Of a stretch of 11,755 nt of DNA, positions 7,391-11,755 are shown piece after piece. The position numbers were made by a program, and so were the translations under genes. Each line of letters begins with the position of its first letter. Positions within the stretch are counted from its first letter, which is position 1. Source of the DNA: Deltaproteobacteria bacterium. Its GTDB lineage: Bacteria; Desulfobacterota; Syntrophia; Syntrophales; Smithellaceae. The notes beneath the pieces were generated by a model, which was given only the letters and a program-made list of their open reading frames with translations, made no database searches and was not told where the DNA came from. The stretch covers positions 1-11,755 of the forward strand of contig SBEK01000132.1 in assembly GCA_009668925.1 (NCBI GenBank), written 5' to 3'.

Positions 7391-8065
7391 ATGAAGAATG
7401 GATACGTACAAGTAACGGACAGCTATGAGCGGATATTGCACTGGATGCTGGCGATTTCCTGCTTACTGTTGTGTTTGACGGGGCTGGGGATGATGTTCCA
7501 GAGCTTCAATTTTATCGGGGCGTTGTTCGGTGGATTGAAGAGCATGAAGCTGGTTCATAATTTCACCGGTCTGGTATTTGCGGTTTCACTGATTCTGGTG
7601 ATCCGGATGTGGTGGAAGGAAGCTGGGGTATTTGTGTTTCCGGAGGATCTGGACTGGATCATGGCGGCAGGCGGATACCTGTGGCACGTGGACAAGGTAC
7701 CGGAGACGGGGAAATACAATCCCGGTCAGAAGGCTTTCTTTCTGGTGGTGGCGATATTCGGTGTGATCATGATTATCACGGGCCTGATCATGTGGTTTCC
7801 GGGGTCTCTGCCGACGGAGTTTGTGCGGTGGATGTTCCCGCTGCATGTTTTGGGATTTGTGGCGATCTTCGCGTTCTTCTTCATACACCTGTATTTGGGG
7901 ACGATAGGCAATCCCGGATCGGTGGATGCGATGATCACGGGGTGGATGGACAAGAAGGTCTTGACCATGCTGCATCCGAAGTGGGTGAAGGAGATGGAGC
8001 ATGAAGGCAAGCTGGTGGTCTGGGGTGAAGAAAAGAAAGAAGACGCCCACGGACATCATGCTTAA
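7391..8065 (+). CDS. fdnI: formate dehydrogenase, cytochrome b (gamma) subunit
   Basis: This 224-residue membrane protein takes electrons from the Fe-S subunit through two b hemes to quinone. Four hydrophobic segments are visible at about residues 18-36, 57-73, 115-135 and 149-169. Four histidines sit where the heme ligands of E. coli FdnI are: H17 (RILHW), H56 (KLVHNFTG), H152 (PLHVLGF) and H166 (FFIHLYLG). The segment GNPGSVDAMITGWMDKKV is also typical. The tail (HPKWVKEMEHEGKLVVWGEEKKEDAHGHHA) is charged and histidine-rich. The start is 2 bases after the upstream stop with GGGAGGGG just before it. Glycine is often encoded by GGG here, more than in the two preceding genes, and the coding strand is rich in G and T. 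A strong terminator follows. Confidence 0.93.
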   Translation: MKNGYVQVTDSYERILHWMLAISCLLLCLTGLGMMFQSFNFIGALFGGLKSMKLVHNFTGLVFAVSLILVIRMWWKEAGVFVFPEDLDWIMAAGGYLWHVDKVPETGKYNPGQKAFFLVVAIFGVIMIITGLIMWFPGSLPTEFVRWMFPLHVLGFVAIFAFFFIHLYLGTIGNPGSVDAMITGWMDKKVLTMLHPKWVKEMEHEGKLVVWGEEKKEDAHGHHA

Positions 8066-8083
8066 ATAAATCAGATTCACTAT

Positions 8084-8122
8084 AAAGAGCCCGGAGGAGA
8101 AAACCTCCGGGCTCTTTCATTT
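8084..8122 (+). terminator. strong intrinsic terminator of the formate dehydrogenase operon
   Basis: AAAGAGCCCGGAGG (8084-8097) and CCTCCGGGCTCTTT (8104-8117) are perfect 14-bp inverted arms around the loop AGAAAA, followed by CATTTTC. The flanking A and T runs make it usable in both directions. It begins 18 bases after the cytochrome subunit's stop. Confidence 0.93.
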
Positions 8123-8213
8123 TCAGTCTTGCCGCCGCGCTGACCCCCTTCAAGGTTCTTTCCAATTTACCGTCTGCAGAAGCCGGCATATAAGAAATCC
8201 GCTATGATAATCA

Positions 8214-8242
8214 TTGACAAAACCGGCGCTTGATAATAACAT
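8214..8242 (+). promoter_or_regulatory. probable sigma70 promoter of the heptose kinase - rpoZ cluster
   Basis: A perfect TTGACA (8214-8219) is followed after 17 bases by TAACAT (8237-8242), four of six matches to the -10 consensus, in an AT-rich stretch. It lies between the terminator of the previous operon and the first gene of the next cluster. The start of transcription would be near 8249. Confidence 0.55.
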
Positions 8243-8266
8243 TCCGCAACTTCTAAATAAACCGAT

Positions 8267-8292
8267 GGCGCGTTGGCGCTTTTTTACTTTTT
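8267..8292 (+). terminator. hairpin with T-run in the leader of the heptose kinase gene
   Basis: GGCGC (8267-8271) pairs with GCGCT (8276-8280, outer pair G-U) around GTTG, followed directly by a T-run and, one A and C later, another five Ts (to 8292). It looks like a small intrinsic terminator placed between the probable promoter and the GTG start at 8323, so it could act as an attenuator. It could also simply be a backup terminator for upstream transcription. The stem is short. Confidence 0.4.
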
Positions 8293-8322
8293 GGGGATAT
8301 CTTAATCGAGGTAGGGTGTCGG

Positions 8323-9312
8323 GTGAACAAAACGATTGCTAAAAAGAAGGCTTTGGAAATTATTTCAAAGTTTACACGATCAGGCGTACTTGTCGTCGGA
8401 GATGTCATGGTCGATCATTTTATCTGGGGCAAAGTATCGCGCATTTCTCCGGAAGCGCCCGTGCCGGTGGTCGATGTGCAGAAGGATTCCGTGATGCTGG
8501 GCGGATGCGCCAATGTCCTCAATACGATCTACGCTATGGGCGGCCGGGTTTTTGTTGCGGGCGTAGTCGGTGCTGATGACATCGGCAGGGGATTGCTAAA
8601 ACAACTCAGAGAACGTGATATTGACACGGGAGGTATCATCGTTGAAAAAGGAAGGCCGACGACGTTGAAAACAAGAGTCGTTGCTCATGGGCAGCAGGTG
8701 GTTCGGTTCGATTCCGAAAGCAGAAAGCCGATTCCCCGCTTGAGTCGCACCAAAATCCTTGCCTATGTCCGATCCCTCCGCGATAAGATCGGCGCCATCG
8801 TCATTTCCGATTACAGCAAAGGCGTCGTTTCCAGAGAACTCATCGACGGCATTAAAGACATCGCCCGGGGGTCGAACATTTTCTTATGCGTCGATCCGAA
8901 GCAGAGTGATTTCTCAGTTTATTCAGGCGTTCATGTCATTACTCCCAATCATCATGAGGCTGCCCGTGCCGCCGGGATGGAAATGCAAAATGGGGATGAT
9001 CTGCTCGCAATGGGTGAAAAATTACTCACAAAATTTGATTTTCAGTCGCTGCTCATCACACGCGGCGAGGAAGGCATGAGTCTTTTTGAAAGAGGGCATG
9101 GAATTGACCACACGCACTTCTCGGCTCAGGCGAAGGAAGTTTACGATGTCACGGGCGCCGGTGATACGGTTATCGGGGTGCTGGCTCTGGCTCTGGCTGC
9201 TCAGGCGAATCTGAAGGAGGCCACATCACTGGCCAACCACGCGGCCGGAATTGTTGTGGGTAAGGTGGGGACATCCACCGTATCCCAACAGGAATTAATC
9301 GGCGTGTTATGA
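8323..9312 (+). CDS. rfaE1: D-glycero-beta-D-manno-heptose-7-phosphate kinase (RfaE/HldE kinase domain alone)
   Basis: This 329-residue PfkB-family sugar kinase phosphorylates heptose 7-phosphate at C1 on the way to ADP-heptose for the lipopolysaccharide inner core. The RfaE signature is clear: GDVMVDHFIWGKVSRISPEA, then APVPVV, the glycine pair LGGCANVLNTIYAMGG, DYSKGV, VDPKQSDFSVYSG, TPNHHEA, and the C-terminal ATP/anion-hole motif DVTGAGDTVIG with its catalytic Asp. E. coli HldE (about 477 residues) also carries a nucleotidyltransferase domain; here the protein ends after the kinase, so the second activity must be a separate gene not in this window. The start is GTG at 8323, with GAGG (8308-8311) upstream at a rather long 11-base spacing. 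Its last 4 bases overlap the next gene (ATGA), indicating coupled translation. Confidence 0.9.
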   Translation: MNKTIAKKKALEIISKFTRSGVLVVGDVMVDHFIWGKVSRISPEAPVPVVDVQKDSVMLGGCANVLNTIYAMGGRVFVAGVVGADDIGRGLLKQLRERDIDTGGIIVEKGRPTTLKTRVVAHGQQVVRFDSESRKPIPRLSRTKILAYVRSLRDKIGAIVISDYSKGVVSRELIDGIKDIARGSNIFLCVDPKQSDFSVYSGVHVITPNHHEAARAAGMEMQNGDDLLAMGEKLLTKFDFQSLLITRGEEGMSLFERGHGIDHTHFSAQAKEVYDVTGAGDTVIGVLALALAAQANLKEATSLANHAAGIVVGKVGTSTVSQQELIGVL

Positions 9313-9842
9313 GTAAACCAGCGCCGGCTCCGCCGGTCAAACTGATCTTCAGTGTTCTGGCGTCCGCAACCGGCTTTATGAATGATATGATTCAGAACCT
9401 GACCGCCCTTTACGGGCAGCCGGATTTCGTCAGTGGTCAGATGCCTTTTGATTATACGGACTATTACCATCCGGAGATGGGAGAAACGCTGGTCAGAAGA
9501 TTCCTGTCGATGGAGAAGTTGATCCGGCCGGAGACGTTGCCGGACATCAAGCTGGCGACGAATATTCTCGAGAGGGAATCAACAGTCGAAGATCGGCGGA
9601 GAGTGAATATTGACCCCGGGTATTTATCTCAGGCTCACCTGATTCTGGCTACCGGCAAGGGATATACTCACAGACCGTATCTGCGCGACGGGATCTATGC
9701 GGATCTGACATTAATATATCAGGGAAAGAAATTTTGTACACTTCCCTGGACGTATCCGGATTATGCAGACGAGCGGCAACTGGCCGTGTTCGCTTCAATC
9801 CGGTCGCGGTATTTATTGCAGTTAAAGATGGCTGAGTCATGA
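9309..9842 (+). CDS. DUF4416 family protein
   Basis: This 177-residue protein of unknown function matches, from memory, the DUF4416 family: the lead KLIFSVLAS, the segment FDYTDYYHPEMG, LATNILERE, RRVNIDPGYLSQAHLILATGKGYTHR, and YADLTLIYQGKKFCTLPWTYPDYA. The family has no established function that I know of. No signal peptide or membrane helix is visible, so it is probably cytoplasmic. The many conserved acidic, tyrosine and histidine residues would allow an enzyme, but none is demonstrated. The ATG overlaps the heptose kinase stop by 4 bases and the YicC-family gene follows after 31 bases, so it is embedded in the housekeeping cluster. The same placement is familiar from other deltaproteobacteria, suggesting a stable role rather than recent acquisition. 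Confidence 0.8.
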   Translation: MSKPAPAPPVKLIFSVLASATGFMNDMIQNLTALYGQPDFVSGQMPFDYTDYYHPEMGETLVRRFLSMEKLIRPETLPDIKLATNILERESTVEDRRRVNIDPGYLSQAHLILATGKGYTHRPYLRDGIYADLTLIYQGKKFCTLPWTYPDYADERQLAVFASIRSRYLLQLKMAES

Positions 9843-9873
9843 TAGAAGAGAATAATTTTGCAAAAGGACTAAT

Positions 9874-10752
9874 ATGATTAAAAGTATGACCGGTTATGGC
9901 CGGGTGGATACCCTGTGCGGCGGCCGGAGCATTGTCGTGGAGGCCAAATCCGTCAACCATCGTTTTCTCGAGATTGCCCTCAGGACGCCCGCTGCTCTGA
10001 ATCCATTGGAAATGGAATACAAAAAGAAGATCGGAGAAAGGTTCAAGCGCGGGCGCATCGACGTGACGATCCGCCTGGAGGGTGAAAGTGCGGATACATC
10101 CCGGCTGAATTTGAATATGGAAGTTGCCCGCGATTACTTCGATGTCTTGAGTCGATTGAAAAACGAATTGGATATCCAAGAACCAATCAGTTTGAAGAGT
10201 TTGATCAGTTTTCGGGACATTTTTACGCCTCCGGCGGAGACGCAACTGGACGCTGATTTTTTGACTCATGTGGAGCAAACCCTGCAGGAAGCGTTGTCAC
10301 TGCTGGCTAACATGAGGCAGGATGAAGGCATTGCTCTCTTCTCCGATATGCAGATGAGGCTTCGGGCGATTGAGGAAACGATGGCGGCCATCCAATCCCG
10401 TGCGCCGCAGATTGTGCTCGAGTATCAAAAACGTCTTTCAGAAAGGATCAAAGACTTGACGTCCGGGCTGGAGATCGACGCCGGAAGGCTCGCTCAAGAA
10501 GTGGCGATCATGGCGGACCGTTGTGACATCACGGAAGAAATTGTTAGAATGCAAAGTCATATCGGTCAGTTTGACGTCCTGCTGCAAAGCGATGATGCGG
10601 AAGGCCGGAAAATCGACTTTCTTTTGCAGGAAATGAACCGAGAGATCAATACGATCGGTTCCAAGGGGAACGATGCGGAAATTGCCAAACAGGTCATTGA
10701 GGTGAAAAGTGAGTTGGGCAAGCTGCGCGAACAGGCGCAGAATATCGAGTGA
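9874..10752 (+). CDS. yicC: YicC-family protein (probable endoribonuclease)
   Basis: This 292-residue protein matches the usual length of the YicC/YloC family. It begins with the hallmark MIKSMTGYGR, followed by the conserved EAKSVNHRFLEIALR and a KKKIGERFKRGRIDV stretch. It ends with the C-terminal DUF1732 block, which includes EVAIMADRCDITEE, R-x-Q-S-H-I-GQF, GRKIDFLLQEMNREINTIGSK, and a closing VKSELGKLREQAQNIE. E. coli YicC has been reported to take part in RNA turnover as an endoribonuclease; that role is carried over here by family only. AAAGGA lies 5 bases before the ATG. The gene precedes gmk with an overlapping stop (GTGA), the usual yicC-gmk order, and the small DUF370/RemA gene that sometimes lies between them is absent. 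Confidence 0.92.
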   Translation: MIKSMTGYGRVDTLCGGRSIVVEAKSVNHRFLEIALRTPAALNPLEMEYKKKIGERFKRGRIDVTIRLEGESADTSRLNLNMEVARDYFDVLSRLKNELDIQEPISLKSLISFRDIFTPPAETQLDADFLTHVEQTLQEALSLLANMRQDEGIALFSDMQMRLRAIEETMAAIQSRAPQIVLEYQKRLSERIKDLTSGLEIDAGRLAQEVAIMADRCDITEEIVRMQSHIGQFDVLLQSDDAEGRKIDFLLQEMNREINTIGSKGNDAEIAKQVIEVKSELGKLREQAQNIE

Positions 10753-10757
10753 AAAAT

Positions 10758-11381
10758 ATGTCGGACCAGGGATTATTCATCGTTTTATCTGCGCCGTCCG
10801 GAACGGGGAAAAGCAGTATTTGCCGGCGCTTGCTGGCAGCCTGCCCCGAAGTTGAGTTTTCCGTTTCTTACACGTCCCGGACGCCTCGTCCCAACGAGAT
10901 CAACGGAAAAGATTACCATTTCATTTCCCGCGAAGATTTTCAAAGGCGTATGGACGAGGGGGAGTTCGTCGAATGGATAGAGAATTACGGGAACTTTTAT
11001 GGAACATCCGGCAAGGCGATGAGAGAAATTTTAGGCAGGGGCAAGGATCTGTTGCTTGATGTCGAACCGCGCGGCGCCAAAGAAATTAAGAAGAAATTTG
11101 CTAACGGCGTTTTTATTTTCGTGCTGCCTCCCTCTTTAGATGAGCTCCTGAACCGACTGAAAAAACGGGGGCATGAAAGTCCGGAGGTTATTAAAAAGCG
11201 GTTCACTCAAGCCGAGGATGAATTAAAAGAAGTTTTGTGGTATGACTACGCCGTTTTCAATGACAATCTGGAAATGGCTGTCAAACAGGTGATTGCGATC
11301 TACCGTTCCGAGAAATGCAAAACAAGCCGCCTGCAGAATAAGATTAATCGTTTTTTTAAACATATGAATGGAGATATTTAG
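10758..11381 (+). CDS. gmk: guanylate kinase
   Basis: This 207-residue enzyme phosphorylates GMP to GDP in the cytoplasm. The P-loop [10 protein letters not shown] is at residues 11-20, preceded by the beta-strand LFIVL. The GMP-binding segment is [20 protein letters not shown], then [16 protein letters not shown], and the LID region is [13 protein letters not shown]. The Walker-B-like strand reads [13 protein letters not shown], where many homologues have DIDxQGA, so the Q is replaced by R, an unusual but probably tolerated change. I chose ATG 10758, which gives the short N-terminus typical of the family; GTG at 10749 is in frame and overlaps the yicC stop (GTGA), and is a possible alternative. 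Neither start has a strong ribosome-binding site, so translational coupling to yicC is likely. Confidence 0.93.
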   Translation: MSDQGLFIVLSAPSGTGKSSICRRLLAACPEVEFSVSYTSRTPRPNEINGKDYHFISREDFQRRMDEGEFVEWIENYGNFYGTSGKAMREILGRGKDLLLDVEPRGAKEIKKKFANGVFIFVLPPSLDELLNRLKKRGHESPEVIKKRFTQAEDELKEVLWYDYAVFNDNLEMAVKQVIAIYRSEKCKTSRLQNKINRFFKHMNGDI

Positions 11382-11395
11382 GAGGTATCAGGTTC

Positions 11396-11665
11396 ATGGC
11401 AAGAATTACAGTAGAAGATTCTTTAAGGGTGGCGCAGACCCGGTTCGGCTTAGTGTCACTGGCGTCAAAGCGGGCACGACAGTTGCTCAAAGGTTCAAAG
11501 CCGCTGCTCGAAAGCAAGAATCGGGAAATCGTTCTGTCGCTTCGGGAGATCGCGGCGGGAAAGGTTGTTTATGCCCATCCGGAATTCTTAAAAGGGTCTC
11601 AGGAAGATTTTAAACCGATTCCCGATAATACAGAGTTTATTGGCGATGAAGAATATCTCGAGTAA
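11396..11665 (+). CDS. rpoZ: RNA polymerase omega subunit
   Basis: This 89-residue protein is the small omega subunit, which helps assemble beta' into RNA polymerase and in many bacteria contributes to ppGpp binding. It begins [30 protein letters not shown], matching the conserved omega N-terminus with its R-F-x-L and A-x-x-R-A-R-Q motifs, and has the second block [11 protein letters not shown]. The acidic tail is typical. GGAGGT (11381-11386) sits 9 bases before the ATG and overlaps the gmk stop. Gmk followed directly by rpoZ is the common bacterial order, which supports both calls. The next gene starts inside its 3' end in another frame. Confidence 0.93.
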   Translation: MARITVEDSLRVAQTRFGLVSLASKRARQLLKGSKPLLESKNREIVLSLREIAAGKVVYAHPEFLKGSQEDFKPIPDNTEFIGDEEYLE

Positions 11666-11755
11666 TCCGATCGATAAACTCATTTTTGCGTTGGATGCGG
11701 GCAGCTATGAAGAAGCGTTATCCTGGATAACGCTTCTTCATAGCTGCCCGCATCC
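11646..11755 (+). CDS. pyrF: orotidine 5'-phosphate decarboxylase, N-terminal fragment running into a fold-back
   Basis: A frame opens at ATG 11646, inside the end of rpoZ, and reads [19 protein letters not shown] then SYEEALSW. The phrase KLIFALD, followed about four residues later by EEAL, is the first strand and helix of PyrF, which decarboxylates OMP to UMP; its ALD contains the first family-conserved aspartate. There is no convincing ribosome-binding site, so the start is tentative. From 11725 on, the sequence is an exact reverse complement of the preceding 31 bases. The continuation ITLLHSCPH is therefore probably not the real protein, even though the frame stays open. Only the part up to about 11724 should be used. 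The call rests on about 27 residues. Confidence 0.65.
   Translation, partial: MKNISSNPIDKLIFALDAGSYEEALSWITLLHSCPH
11693..11755. repeat. perfect 63-base inverted repeat at the end of the window
   Basis: The arms 11693-11723 and 11725-11755 are exact reverse complements over all 31 bases, with a single T (11724) between them. The right arm stops at the last base of the window, so it may continue further. It lies in the middle of pyrF coding sequence, where no such structure is expected. A library or amplification fold-back, or a palindromic assembly join at a contig end, is the likeliest cause. Confidence 0.95.

Noticed and set aside
7586..8080. Minus-strand open frame opposite the cytochrome b gene
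   Set aside because: It is rich in His, Arg and Pro, as expected from reading a GT-rich membrane gene backwards; no recognisable domain or ribosome-binding site.
11693..11755. The terminal palindrome as an intrinsic terminator or attachment site
   Set aside because: It has no loop (one central base), no T-run, lies inside coding sequence, and stops exactly at the window end; an artefact explains it better.
1..11755. CRISPR array, tRNA, rRNA, insertion sequence or phage genes
   Set aside because: No spaced direct repeats, no cloverleaf or rRNA-like stretch, no transposase, integrase or phage protein was recognised in any frame.

Overview
The window reads as ordinary bacterial chromosome from a Gram-negative anaerobe, most likely a deltaproteobacterium (Desulfobacterota) of the Syntrophus/Smithella kind. 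This is inferred from three things: a selenocysteine-type, Tat-exported, membrane-bound formate dehydrogenase, a heptose (LPS) kinase gene, and the gene order heptose kinase - DUF4416 - yicC - gmk - rpoZ - pyrF. No rRNA, tRNA, CRISPR array or transposase was found, and nothing here looks like a wholly new system.

Layout. Bases 2-796 hold the 3' part of a VWA-domain protein gene. Bases 812-1978 hold two adjacent genes for exported thioredoxin-fold proteins: a TlpA-like protein with a CPYC motif and a 1-Cys peroxiredoxin. A spacer of about 260 bp carries a weak terminator-like hairpin and a possible promoter, and leads to a TetR-family regulator (2240-2878). A small ModE-like regulator without a molybdate-binding domain (2952-3296, minus strand) is divergent from a three-gene formate dehydrogenase operon (3500-8065).

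The catalytic subunit of the formate dehydrogenase is one gene read through an in-frame UGA at 4085-4087 (selenocysteine, residue 196). It is followed by the four-cluster Fe-S subunit and the cytochrome b subunit, and the operon ends in a strong terminator (8084-8122). The three subunits would oxidise formate outside the cytoplasmic membrane and pass electrons through Fe-S clusters and b hemes to the quinone pool, or run in reverse. The 203-bp divergent control region holds two 18-bp palindromes of the same design (TATGT-N8-ACATA), good candidates for operators of the adjacent ModE-like protein.

The last third (8323 to the end) is a compact housekeeping cluster: heptose-7-phosphate kinase, DUF4416 protein, YicC-family protein, guanylate kinase, RNA polymerase omega and the start of pyrF. 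Several genes overlap by 4 bases or are closely spaced. The final 63 bases form a perfect inverted repeat (31-bp arms around one base) that breaks into pyrF. It is best explained as a fold-back or assembly artefact at a contig end, so pyrF beyond about 11724 should not be trusted.
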